From Gammaproteobacteria bacterium (GTDB lineage: Bacteria > Pseudomonadota > Gammaproteobacteria > Steroidobacterales > Steroidobacteraceae), in contig JABCZO010000016.1 in NCBI GenBank assembly GCA_013289615.1, forward strand, positions 23,922 to 87,921: a DNA stretch of 64,000 nt, read 5' to 3'. Shown in pieces: positions 44,700 through 52,778 of this stretch. The notes under the pieces were generated by a model. The model did not search any database, had not been told where the DNA came from, and saw only the letters and a list, made by a program, of their open reading frames with translations. Every line of letters starts with the position of its first letter. The stretch's first letter is position 1. A program made the translations under genes and the position numbers.

Positions 44700-45917
44700 T
44701 CACGGGTTGACCAGCCCTGACGGCAGGTCGCTCATGGAGATCGTCGCCGGATCGTTCATGAAGGCCGAAGCCCCGCTATTGACCGATAGCGCCCACTTCT
44801 GGGACCAGACGACTATCGCCTTGACCAGCGGATAGTTGGCGTTGACGAGCGCAGGCAGTGCGCTGTAATCGCCCACGATGCCGCACTCGGCAAGAATGAT
44901 GGGCTTACCGAGCGTCGCCAAGGCGCTGTACCAGCCACCGTCTTTCGCGTCCGGGGGATAGCTGTCCCAACTGACGACATCGACGTAATTACTGCCCGGA
45001 TAGTAGGTGGTGTAATTGCCCAGATCCTCGTTGACGTTATAGATCCATAGAAGATTGGTCACGCCCTTGCTGGCGAAGTAATCATGCATCTGCTGCCAGA
45101 CGAGTATGAAGGTGGCGGGATCTTTCTGGCCCCACCAGCTCCAGTTTCCATTCAGTTCGACGAAGGGGCGGTAGAGCACGGGCCCGTTGAGCTGCTTGAG
45201 CATCGCGATCTGCTCATCGAGCAACTTGTACCAGGCGATGTAGGGTGCTGTTCCCGGCTGCGTCAGTTGCGCCAGATCAATGCTGCGATCATTGTCCACG
45301 ATACCGGTGAACGGATCGAGCGGCCACCAGGAGACCAGTGGGATACCGCCTTGAGCGAGCCACGCATTCGTGAGAGACACGACATTCTCGGTGCTGCCTG
45401 ACTGCCCCGTGGTCGTACCCAGGATCGCGACCGTCTTGCCGGTCTGACTGGTTGCGGCCTGCACGTCGTCGAGCGGATTGGCGTCCCAATAGTTGGAGTG
45501 CTGGCCTAGCAATATGTGTCTGCTCTGTCCCTGCAATCCATTGATGTAGCCGAGCAGGGCAGCGGCTGTGCCATGCGAACCTGATGCGCTGGAGGCGCCA
45601 GAACTGCTCGAGCTGGAGCTGGATTTCGACGTGCGAGGGCCGCCGGAGCTGCCTGAGGAGCTGCCTGAGGAGCTGACTGAGGAGCTGCCTGAGCTGCTCG
45701 AGCTGCTCGAGCTGCTTGAGCTGCTTGAGCGCTTGTGGCGCGTGTCTGTGGCGGAGGCGGTCGGACTTACGCCCGCCGCGCTCGCGGTGTTGCTGGCGCT
45801 GCCCGCGTCGCTTGAGCCTCCACAGCCCGCCAGGGCCACGCTCAGAGTCACTAACGCCAGGCCTTGGCCCAGCCATCCCAGAGTCTTCTGGTTCTTGCCG
45901 CTCGTACCGCTATTCAT
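44700..45917 (-). CDS. GH26-type glycoside hydrolase lipoprotein with poly-Ser linker
   Basis: Predicted lipoprotein of 405 residues. The lipobox LAGC gives Cys32; a linker rich in Ser (about 63-113) separates it from a glycoside hydrolase family 26 domain (about 115-400). Likely catalytic Glu254 lies in RPFVELNGNWSWWG and Glu344 in IILAECG, both in the order expected for acid/base and nucleophile. Family 26 members mostly cleave beta-1,4-mannan and related glucans; here the target could equally be the cell's own exopolysaccharide. A c-di-GMP-I riboswitch lies about 120 bp upstream, and a terminator follows the stop. Confidence 0.83.
   Translation of the reverse strand: MNSGTSGKNQKTLGWLGQGLALVTLSVALAGCGGSSDAGSASNTASAAGVSPTASATDTRHKRSSSSSSSSSSSSSGSSSVSSSGSSSGSSGGPRTSKSSSSSSSSGASSASGSHGTAAALLGYINGLQGQSRHILLGQHSNYWDANPLDDVQAATSQTGKTVAILGTTTGQSGSTENVVSLTNAWLAQGGIPLVSWWPLDPFTGIVDNDRSIDLAQLTQPGTAPYIAWYKLLDEQIAMLKQLNGPVLYRPFVELNGNWSWWGQKDPATFILVWQQMHDYFASKGVTNLLWIYNVNEDLGNYTTYYPGSNYVDVVSWDSYPPDAKDGGWYSALATLGKPIILAECGIVGDYSALPALVNANYPLVKAIVVWSQKWALSVNSGASAFMNDPATISMSDLPSGLVNP
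45600..45735 (-). repeat. Low-complexity poly-Ser coding repeat
   Basis: Imperfect 6- and 9-bp repeats of the type gagctgctc encode the Ser-rich linker of the GH26 lipoprotein. The tract may be unstable in length; it can be read open on both strands, so antisense frames there are artefacts. Confidence 0.8.
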
Positions 45918-46031
45918 GTCGCTCGCCCCGCTATTCAGGTGAAAACCCTTGAAAGCGCTCCGGCGAGGTGCGTTCCGAACAGCACAAGACGAGTGTTGAC
46001 GGTCGGGTGAGCGATGCACTCGCATCCTCCC

Positions 46032-46128
46032 CTGGCCGGCAACCCCGCTATCTCGTGTCCCTATCGGACCTTAAGACCGGAGGCTTTGCGTCCCCGCCTT
46101 TCGACGGGTTTGCCCTTACATTGCGAGG
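46032..46128 (-). promoter_or_regulatory. c-di-GMP-I (GEMM) riboswitch upstream of the GH26 gene
   Basis: On the minus strand the segment reads GGGCAAACC (46107-46115), then a short GTCGAAAGGC hairpin with GAAA tetraloop, then GGGACGCAAAGCCTCCGG (46077-46094 region) and, after a variable second stem, TAGCGGGGTTGCC (46038-46050). These are the conserved blocks of the GEMM motif, including the tetraloop, the GACGCAAAGCCTCCGG core and the closing pairing of GGCAA. It lies 115 bp before the GH26 start on the same strand. No hairpin with a U-run follows, so control may act on translation; a GGATGCGAGTGCATC hairpin lies downstream. Confidence 0.88.
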
Positions 46129-46688
46129 CCAGTTAATACGCAATAGTGCGCACTGGCAAAGTGTCCGCCCCAGCGCACGTCGCCAGATGGCGACGTCATC
46201 GAGCACCCTCAGGTGCTGCACGGGGCGCGGCAGCGAGCTTTACGAATCCGCACGAATCGAGCCGCGGCGTGGACGCATGAACACGCGGTCCGGTGACGAA
46301 ACATCCGGCGGATGCAAGAGGAAAGTGCAGTCGTCAGCATGCAATCGCGCCTCGGACGAGAGCGTTTGATCACTCCGAGCCCCGCGCCACGCGGTACCCC
46401 AAACGTTAGCGAGCCGTTAGACGCCGTTCGTCAGCGAGTCGACATTTAGTCGCAGCCGGTGGCATCGCCAACGCCCAATTTTCAAGAACCTCAACGGGGA
46501 AAGGCAGTCGCGGCGACAGCCGCACCGCGATTGGGAGTGGCCCAACTATTTCATTCGAAAGTGGCCCTTCAGGAAGGCCGTTCGTTCTAGCAGAGTATCG
46601 GCATATAGGTGCCTTGCCGTACTTGTAGGCGGAAAGCATGAGCTGCGTGGCCCTGGTACGAGTTGAGTCATTAATCTTGGGGGCAACA
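46129..46688. other. Intergenic region, no gene assigned
   Basis: About 560 bp between the riboswitch and the second DUF1579-like gene. It must hold the promoter for the riboswitch transcript. No frame here resembles a known protein. A short palindrome gatggcgacgtc is at about 46186 and a GTTAGAC box at about 46426, neither interpreted. Confidence 0.4.
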
Positions 46689-47306
46689 ATGAAATCGCTT
46701 CAGCGTGTAGGAATCGTTTTTCTATCGAGCGTGCTTGGCTATCTCGTGCAATCTGCTCCGGCATTTCCACAAACAGCTCCAGTAGCATCCGAAACAGGAC
46801 CTCAGCATCGGGGGACAGCGCGAGACGGGCAACACGATTTCGACTTCAATATTGGTACTTGGAAGACGCACATATCGCGCCTCCAGAGTCCGCTAACTGG
46901 TTCCACTACCTGGGTCGAATATGACGGTATTTCGGTCGTCCGAGAGATCTTGAATGGCCACGCCAGTCTGTTCGAGCTCACGGCCGACGGTCCGGCAGGT
47001 CATATCGAAGGTGTTGGCTTACGTCTCTACAATCCCCAATCTCATCAGTGGAGCCTCAATTGGGCCAATGGCGCGACGGGCATTCTGGGCGTACCCACGA
47101 TAGGGGAGTTTGAAAATGGCCGTGGTGTATTTGTCGATCAGGAACAATTCAATGACAGAGTGATTCTTGTTCGAAACAGTTTCATGGACATCACGCCGGA
47201 TTCGGCACGTTTCGAACAGACATTCTCCGATGATGAAGGCAAGAGCTGGGAAACAAATTGGGTGATGACATTTAAACGATTAAAAGCAGCGGATAAACCG
47301 CGCTGA
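46689..47306 (+). CDS. Small secreted protein, DUF1579-like (paralogue B)
   Basis: Protein of 205 residues with a signal peptide (VGIVFLSSVLGYLVQSAPAF) and the same blocks as the gene at 40981: HDFDFNIGTWKTHISRL, STTWVEYDGIS, LRLYNPQSHQWSLN, FSDDEGKSWETNW. A GGGGGC ribosome site precedes the ATG. Tail to tail with the divergent FdhD homologue. No function known. Confidence 0.75.
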   Translation: MKSLQRVGIVFLSSVLGYLVQSAPAFPQTAPVASETGPQHRGTARDGQHDFDFNIGTWKTHISRLQSPLTGSTTWVEYDGISVVREILNGHASLFELTADGPAGHIEGVGLRLYNPQSHQWSLNWANGATGILGVPTIGEFENGRGVFVDQEQFNDRVILVRNSFMDITPDSARFEQTFSDDEGKSWETNWVMTFKRLKAADKPR

Positions 47307-47324
47307 ACTGCGACCGCGTACGAG

Positions 47325-48272
47325 TCAGGAGAGCGTGTCGAAGCGCTCGGCGCCCGCATAGCAGATGTAGCGATTCTTGGCGATATGGCCGAAGAGCGTC
47401 ATGCCCAATCTGGAGGCCAGCTCATGGCACATGCCCGTCACGCCTTTGCGGGAAACGATAACCGGGATACCGCTGCACGCGGCCTTCATGATGATCTCAG
47501 CGGTAAGGCGGCCCGTGGTGTAGAGAATCTTATCGTCACCGCAGATGCCGTGCAGCGCCATCCATCCGGACACGGTATCGATGGTATTGCGACGGCTGAC
47601 ATCTTCCACGCTGAGCCAAAGCTCACCGCCGCAAAACAGCGCGCTACTGTGCACCGAGCCCGCGGTGCAGTAAACCGAACTCGCCTTCGGCACATTCTCG
47701 ATCACCGACAGTAGCGTGCTCCTGGCGATGCGCCTGGAGGCGCACACCCGCCTGCTAAGCGCATCGAGCAGCGTGGATCCGCGGCACGGGGCGCCGAGCT
47801 CGTGGCCCACATGAATGCCTGTCGCGCCCGGATCGATTGCTCGATCGTCGCGTCGGCTTACTACAACCGCCGTAGCGGACTTCCAATCGACGGCGATCGA
47901 CTCGAGCGCGCTCACATGTGAGATCACTTGCTGGTTCCAGAGATATCCGAGCACCAGCCACTCGGGACGCGCACCAATCGTCCAGAGTGTCGTGAGTTCA
48001 CGATCGTCCATCAGAACCGCGAGCCTGCGTTCCACCGGCACCTGGATGGTGCGACGGTCTCCGTACTCATCGAGGATTTCCAATTCGCTCAGCAACTCCT
48101 CCGAGGCACTACTGAGGAGCGGTGCGCCCACCAGAGGTGCCCGCTCGAGCGCTTCGCGCTGCATCACAATTGCAACGACTGGGCCGGACGTGGTGAGGGC
48201 GTCTGTGCGCAAGTGTTGCTCGACTCCTGCCCTCAGGGTGAAGCGCTTCATGCCGAGTTCTTCGGTCGACAT
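47325..48272 (-). CDS. Divergent FdhD homologue lacking the CxxC motif
   Basis: Protein of 315 residues related to FdhD, the sulfurtransferase that sulfurates the formate dehydrogenase cofactor. It has the family's block TAGSVHSSALF...WLSVEDVSRRNTIDTVSGW and ILYTTGRLTAEIIMKAACSGIPVIVSRKGVT. The catalytic CxxC expected about 45 residues before the VHSS block is absent; only isolated Cys (APCRG, RRVCAS) occur there. A regular FdhD is encoded at 55652. This copy may be a chaperone without sulfur transfer or a specialised form. It faces moeA across a 50-bp divergent promoter region; an alternative start is Met8. Confidence 0.8.
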   Translation of the reverse strand: MSTEELGMKRFTLRAGVEQHLRTDALTTSGPVVAIVMQREALERAPLVGAPLLSSASEELLSELEILDEYGDRRTIQVPVERRLAVLMDDRELTTLWTIGARPEWLVLGYLWNQQVISHVSALESIAVDWKSATAVVVSRRDDRAIDPGATGIHVGHELGAPCRGSTLLDALSRRVCASRRIARSTLLSVIENVPKASSVYCTAGSVHSSALFCGGELWLSVEDVSRRNTIDTVSGWMALHGICGDDKILYTTGRLTAEIIMKAACSGIPVIVSRKGVTGMCHELASRLGMTLFGHIAKNRYICYAGAERFDTLS

Positions 48273-48326
48273 CCGCTATAATACATGAACAAACTCGGCC
48301 TGATTTTGGTGCCGATCCCGCGTTGA
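48273..48326 (+). promoter_or_regulatory. Divergent promoter region and possible leader peptide before moeA
   Basis: GCTATAATAC (48275-48284) offers a TATAAT -10 for moeA and, on the other strand, TATTAT for the FdhD homologue only 5 bp from its ATG, so that mRNA may be leaderless or start at Met8. An ATG at 48285 opens a 13-codon frame (MNKLGLILVPIPR) whose TGA overlaps the TTG start of moeA (TTGA). No good -35 was found. Confidence 0.35.
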
Positions 48327-49543
48327 ATAGGCGAATTTCGACGGCCATTACCCCAAAAGTAGCGCAGGAGATGATCGACCGCCGGCTGGCGTCCTATCCC
48401 GCCGAGGCGCGCGCGCTCGCGCGTTGCATGGGTCAAACATTGCGCCAGGACGTTTATCCGGAGCGGGACAATCCACCCTTCGATCGCGTCTGCATGGACG
48501 GCATCGCCATCGACAGCGAAGCTTTTGGTGCGGGACTGCGCCGCTTCAAAGTGCTGGGCACGCAAGCGGCCGGCGTCCCGCCACTGGCTATTGAGAGTCG
48601 CGAGCATGCCATCGAGGTGATGACCGGCGCCGTATTGCCAGGCGGCACCGACTGCATCATCCCGATGGAGGAGTACCAGCAGACCGACGATGTGGCTGCA
48701 GTCCGCTCAGAGGCGAAAAGTGGGCGATATCGCAACGTGCAGCGTCGCGGAGCGGACAGCCCCCTGGGGGTTCCGATGCTCAAGGCGGGCATGCGACTGG
48801 GCGCAGCCGAGGTCGCGGTGATCGCTTCGGCAGGCCTGGCGGAGGTGCTCGTGAGCAGCCAGCCCAGATTCATGGTGATCTCCACGGGCGATGAGCTCAT
48901 CGAGCCGGGGCTGCCCATCGCCGAGCACCACGTGCGCCGCTCCAACGCCTACGCTGTCGTGGCCGCGCTGCAGGGCCACGGCTTCGAGAAGGTCCACAAC
49001 GATCATATTGGCGATGACGAAGGCATGCTCAGCGATCGATTGCAGCAGCACCTGGCACAGCATGACGTGTTGATCCTCAGCGGCGGCGTCTCCAAGGGCA
49101 AATTCGACTTGGTGCCGAAAGTCCTCAGGGCACTGGGCGTCGAGGAAGTGTTCCAACAAGTCGCGCAGCAACCGGGCAGACCGATGTGGTTCGGCATCGG
49201 CCCCGCCAACCAGGCCGTTTTCGGGTTGGCTGGCAACCCGGTGTCCACGCTGGTGTGCCTGATTCGCTATGTCGTGCCGGCAGTCGCCTCGGCGATGGGT
49301 AGGCAAGCAGCGCCGCAGGAGCACATCGCATTGGCGGCGCCTGCGAGCATCGGACGCGCGGTGAGCTACTTTCTGCCGATCCAGATTCAGCAGGATCAAG
49401 CCGGCCGGTCGGCGGCCATTCCACGGCGCCCCAATGGGCCCGGCGATTTCCTGGCACTCACCGGCACGGACGGATTTCTCGAACTGCCGCCGAACCTCGA
49501 GCCTTTTCCGGAAGGCTACGTGGCGAGCTTGTATCGCTGGTAG
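48323..49543 (+). CDS. moeA: MoeA, molybdopterin molybdenumtransferase
   Basis: Enzyme of 406 residues that inserts molybdate (or tungstate) into adenylylated molybdopterin. Motifs: DRVCMDGIAID near residue 55, IEVMTGAVLPGGTDCIIPMEEY, VISTGDEL and ILSGGVSKGKFD, then VFGLAGNPVST. The start is probably the TTG at 48323, overlapping the stop of a short leader frame; the next ATG (48371) would remove the conserved first helix. Part of the formate dehydrogenase cofactor cluster with mobA and mobB. Confidence 0.9.
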   Translation: MNRRISTAITPKVAQEMIDRRLASYPAEARALARCMGQTLRQDVYPERDNPPFDRVCMDGIAIDSEAFGAGLRRFKVLGTQAAGVPPLAIESREHAIEVMTGAVLPGGTDCIIPMEEYQQTDDVAAVRSEAKSGRYRNVQRRGADSPLGVPMLKAGMRLGAAEVAVIASAGLAEVLVSSQPRFMVISTGDELIEPGLPIAEHHVRRSNAYAVVAALQGHGFEKVHNDHIGDDEGMLSDRLQQHLAQHDVLILSGGVSKGKFDLVPKVLRALGVEEVFQQVAQQPGRPMWFGIGPANQAVFGLAGNPVSTLVCLIRYVVPAVASAMGRQAAPQEHIALAAPASIGRAVSYFLPIQIQQDQAGRSAAIPRRPNGPGDFLALTGTDGFLELPPNLEPFPEGYVASLYRW

Positions 49544-49562
49544 CGAGGCCGGGAGAGATTGC

Positions 49563-50219
49563 TCATTGAGTGGAGCTGCCGGAGGGCTGTGCCTGTTCGG
49601 CCTGTAACCGTTCCGCAACGGCCGCCAGCTCGAGGCGTGTATTGACGTTGGCAAATGCCTCGGCGCACGAGAACACCACGTGCTTCGCCGCGACGCGCTC
49701 CAACACCATCCAGGTAGCCGGGTGACGCCCGTCCGCTAGCGCCTCCTTGACCGTAGCGAGCGCACTGACCGGCCATACAGCGCACAGAGGTTGGCGGCCC
49801 TCGGCGGTTTCGGCCATCGCTGCGCCCGCCCCTGCCTCCTGGATCAGGCGGACAAAGAGATCCTCGGGTAGGAGCGGTGCGTCACAAGGACTGACCGCCA
49901 GCGAACCGACGCCGAGATGCTCAGCCCACATCAGCCCTACCTTGACCCCCGCGAGTGGGCCCTGTGCATCGCCGGCCTCATCGTGCAAAACCTCAAGTCC
50001 CGCGACCCGCGCCAGAGCCTCGGTCTCAGTTCCCGGACGCGCATTGACGGCCACCGCGCTACAGCTCGCCTGCAGTCGCGCCGCTGCCCAGATCAGCAGC
50101 GGCCGCCCCGCCAACTTGGCCACGGCCTTCTCGCCGTCAAAGCGCACTGAGCGCCCGCCAGCGATGACGAGTCCGACCACCCCCCGCGCGGCGGAAGTGC
50201 TTGAGCTCATTGCAGACAT
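49563..50219 (-). CDS. mobA: MobA, molybdenum cofactor guanylyltransferase
   Basis: Protein of 218 residues that joins GMP to molybdopterin, giving the bis-MGD cofactor used by formate dehydrogenase. The nucleotide loop VIAGGRSVRFDGEKAVAKLAGRPLL and the metal-binding SPCDAPLL are typical of MobA. It is tail to tail with moeA and divergent from mobB. The MocA-like gene in the cox cluster is a separate CTP-type relative. Confidence 0.87.
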   Translation of the reverse strand: MSAMSSSTSAARGVVGLVIAGGRSVRFDGEKAVAKLAGRPLLIWAAARLQASCSAVAVNARPGTETEALARVAGLEVLHDEAGDAQGPLAGVKVGLMWAEHLGVGSLAVSPCDAPLLPEDLFVRLIQEAGAGAAMAETAEGRQPLCAVWPVSALATVKEALADGRHPATWMVLERVAAKHVVFSCAEAFANVNTRLELAAVAERLQAEQAQPSGSSTQ

Positions 50220-50354
50220 CTATTCGACCGGCGCGCCATCGGCGCTATGCTGCCCACTATATCGCTTTCCCGAAAGGTCGCCTGCGCATGCTTCACCATC
50301 ACAGCCAAAGCTCGAGGCGCAGGGTCGCACGATCGTACCGGCAGTCACTGTTCA

Positions 50355-50903
50355 ATGAATGACGCGCGAGTGCTTGGGCTGGTGGGCTGGAGTGGATCGG
50401 GCAAGACCACGCTGATCGTTCAACTGATTCCGCTGCTGGTCCGACGAGGGCTCAAGATCGCGACGCTCAAGCACGCCCACCATGGATTCGACGTCGATCA
50501 GCCCGGCAAGGACTCCTACGAACACCGCAAGGCCGGTGCCAGCGAAGTCATTGTGTCTTCCTCGCGGCGCTGGGTGCAGATGCATGAGAACGGCGAGGAC
50601 GCGGAGGCAACCTTGGCGCAGTTGCTCGCCCGTGTATCGACCTGCGATCTGGTGCTGATCGAAGGTTTCAAGAGCGAGCGACATCCGAAAATGGAAGTGT
50701 TTCGCCGGGAAGTCGGCAAGAGCGCACTCCACCCCGACGACTCGCGGATCGTCGCCATCGCAAGCAATCAGGGCTTTCCAGGTGCACGCATCCCGGTCGT
50801 GGACATCAACGATATCCCGGCGGTCGCGGACCTGATCTGCGCCCGCGCCGTGGCGCTCACCGCGGTACTGGCGGAATTAGACAGGCCCGCCGTGGCGCCC
50901 TAA
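50355..50903 (+). CDS. mobB: MobB, molybdopterin-guanine dinucleotide biosynthesis adaptor
   Basis: GTP-binding protein of 182 residues that assists MobA. P-loop LVGWSGSGKTTLI (about 9-21), then ATLKHAHHGFDVDQPGKDSYEHR and LVLIEGFKSERHPK, all MobB hallmarks. The ATG at 50355 is chosen because MobB starts just before the P-loop; an open frame of 36 codons upstream has no support. Confidence 0.9.
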   Translation: MNDARVLGLVGWSGSGKTTLIVQLIPLLVRRGLKIATLKHAHHGFDVDQPGKDSYEHRKAGASEVIVSSSRRWVQMHENGEDAEATLAQLLARVSTCDLVLIEGFKSERHPKMEVFRREVGKSALHPDDSRIVAIASNQGFPGARIPVVDINDIPAVADLICARAVALTAVLAELDRPAVAP

Positions 50904-50934
50904 CCCGTGCCGACCGACATCAATGGGCCGAGCT

Positions 50935-50962
50935 TAGCTGATATATTATATTCTAATGGTGG
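50935..50962 (+). promoter_or_regulatory. AT-rich element before the formate dehydrogenase genes
   Basis: TGATATATTATATTCTAATG is a sharp AT-rich stretch in GC-rich DNA about 100 bp before the beta-subunit start, and offers a -10 such as TATATT. It faintly resembles molybdate-regulator boxes rich in TATA, but no clear inverted repeat is present. Confidence 0.35.
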
Positions 50963-51063
50963 GCGCTTGGCGGTGGGCCGCGGGGCTCGGCGAGCGCTTC
51001 CAGACCGACTATCGACAGATTGGTGCGAAACCGCGGCGGGAATCCAGTATTGGAGAGCGCTTA

Positions 51064-52770
51064 GTGACTGAAACCGTAGTTCCACTGGAGAGAATAGGGA
51101 CCAGCAAGAAGCGCAAGCGCCAAGCCCCTCGCGGCCGAATTGTGGATGAAGCAGCGGTTGCTGAAGTGCAAGCATTGGTCGGGCCCGAGCCGCTTCGACA
51201 TGACCTGCTCATTGAATATCTGCACCTGATCAATGATCGCTACAAACAGCTCGGGGCTCCGCACCTGGCAGCGTTGGCCAGATTGTTGGATCTCGCGCAG
51301 ACCGAGGTCTACGAGGTAGCGACCTTCTATCACCACTTTGCCGTGGTGAAGGAGAATCGCGATGGTAGCCTTCCGGCGCCGGCGGCGTTGACGCTACGCG
51401 TGTGTGACGGCTTGAGCTGCGAATTGGCAGGCGCAGGCGCATTGCTTGAGCGGCTGCCCCAAATACTCGGAAACGACGTAAAGGTGATCGCCGCCCCCTG
51501 CGTAGGGCGCTGCGAGCAAGCGCCGGTTGCGATAGTGCACCAGCGACCTGTACCTAACGCGACCGTAGAGAGCGTACAGCAGGCAGTAAAAGCCGGCCGG
51601 CTGTTTGACAAACCAGAAGCTTATATCGATTTCGATGCCTACATGGCTGAGGGCGGCTACAAGCTATTGCGCGAGTGTATCGAGCATCGACGCGATGTCG
51701 AGACAGTCATCAAGTCCATGGAGGATTCCGGGCTGCGGGGTCTTGGAGGAGCAGGATTTCCGGCTGGGCGGAAGTGGCGCATTGTCCGCGGAGAACCGGC
51801 GCCTCGAATGATGGCCGTCAACATCGATGAAGGCGAGCCGGGAACATTCAAGGATCGAGTCTATCTTGAGCGCGATCCGCATCGGTTTCTCGAGGGCATG
51901 TTGATTGCCGCCTGGGCAGTCGGGATCTCGGCGATCTATATTTACCTGCGTGACGAATACCACGGTTGTCGTGCACTCCTGGAAGCTGAGCTCGCCAAAC
52001 TCAAGGCCAATGCTCCTGCACCGTTGCCCAAGATTGAATTACGGCGCGGCGCAGGGGCGTACATCTGCGGCGAAGAATCGGCGATGATCGAATCTATCGA
52101 GGGCAAACGCGGCATGCCACGGTTGCGCCCGCCATATGTCGCGCAAGTCGGATTATTTGGACGGCCAACCCTTGAGCACAACTTCGAGACGCTCTACTGG
52201 GTGCGAGAACTTCTCGAGCGGGGCGCCTCGGCTTTTGCCTCACAAGGCCGCCACGGGCGCAAGGGTTTGCGCAGTTTTTCAGTTTCGGGCCGGGTCAAGG
52301 AGCCGGGCGTCAAGCTTGCGCCGGCAGGCATCACGATTCGCGAGCTGATCGATGAATTCTGTGGTGGCATGCAGGACGGTCACAGCTTCTACGGCTATCT
52401 TCCCGGCGGCGCTTCCGGAGGAATCCTCCCCGCGTCCAAAGGCGACATTCCGCTCGACTTTGATACCCTGCAACCTTACGGCTGTTTCATCGGATCCGCG
52501 GCAGTGATTGTGCTTTCCGACCATGATACCGCCAAGGCAGCGGCGCGGAACATGATGCGCTTCTTCGAGCACGAGTCTTGCGGACAATGCACGCCGTGCA
52601 GGGTGGGTACGGCAAAAGCGAGTGCGCTGATCGCCGGTGAGCGATGGGATCAACCGTTGCTAGCCGAACTTTCGCAGGTCATGCGCGATGCGTCCATTTG
52701 CGGTCTTGGGCAGGCAGCCCCAAATCCAGTGGACTGCGTGATCAAGTATTTCCCAAACGAATTGAGCTGA
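51064..52770 (+). CDS. fdsB: NAD-dependent formate dehydrogenase beta subunit (NuoE-NuoF fusion)
   Basis: Diaphorase subunit of 568 residues that reduces NAD+ with electrons from the alpha subunit. The NuoE-like N-terminal part (about 25-185) holds a [2Fe-2S] cluster: Cys114, 119, 146 and 150. The NuoF-like part has the NADH/FMN loops RGLGGAGFPAGRKW and GAGAYICGEESAM, and the [4Fe-4S] motif CGQCTPCR with a later ICGLG Cys. This fusion matches Fdh1B of Methylorubrum extorquens (572 residues) rather than the separate FdsG and FdsB. GTG at 51064 is supported by GGAGAG 6 bp upstream. Confidence 0.92.
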   Translation: MTETVVPLERIGTSKKRKRQAPRGRIVDEAAVAEVQALVGPEPLRHDLLIEYLHLINDRYKQLGAPHLAALARLLDLAQTEVYEVATFYHHFAVVKENRDGSLPAPAALTLRVCDGLSCELAGAGALLERLPQILGNDVKVIAAPCVGRCEQAPVAIVHQRPVPNATVESVQQAVKAGRLFDKPEAYIDFDAYMAEGGYKLLRECIEHRRDVETVIKSMEDSGLRGLGGAGFPAGRKWRIVRGEPAPRMMAVNIDEGEPGTFKDRVYLERDPHRFLEGMLIAAWAVGISAIYIYLRDEYHGCRALLEAELAKLKANAPAPLPKIELRRGAGAYICGEESAMIESIEGKRGMPRLRPPYVAQVGLFGRPTLEHNFETLYWVRELLERGASAFASQGRHGRKGLRSFSVSGRVKEPGVKLAPAGITIRELIDEFCGGMQDGHSFYGYLPGGASGGILPASKGDIPLDFDTLQPYGCFIGSAAVIVLSDHDTAKAAARNMMRFFEHESCGQCTPCRVGTAKASALIAGERWDQPLLAELSQVMRDASICGLGQAAPNPVDCVIKYFPNELS

Positions 52771-52778
52771 GCACTACC

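Noticed and set aside
46415..46440. GTTAGAC box resembling an integron attC end
   Set aside because: No partner core site or inverted arm was found upstream, and no cassette or integrase is near.
50938..50960. Possible ModE (molybdate) box before formate dehydrogenase genes
   Set aside because: AT-rich but without the paired TATATA arms at the expected spacing; kept only as a promoter-like element.
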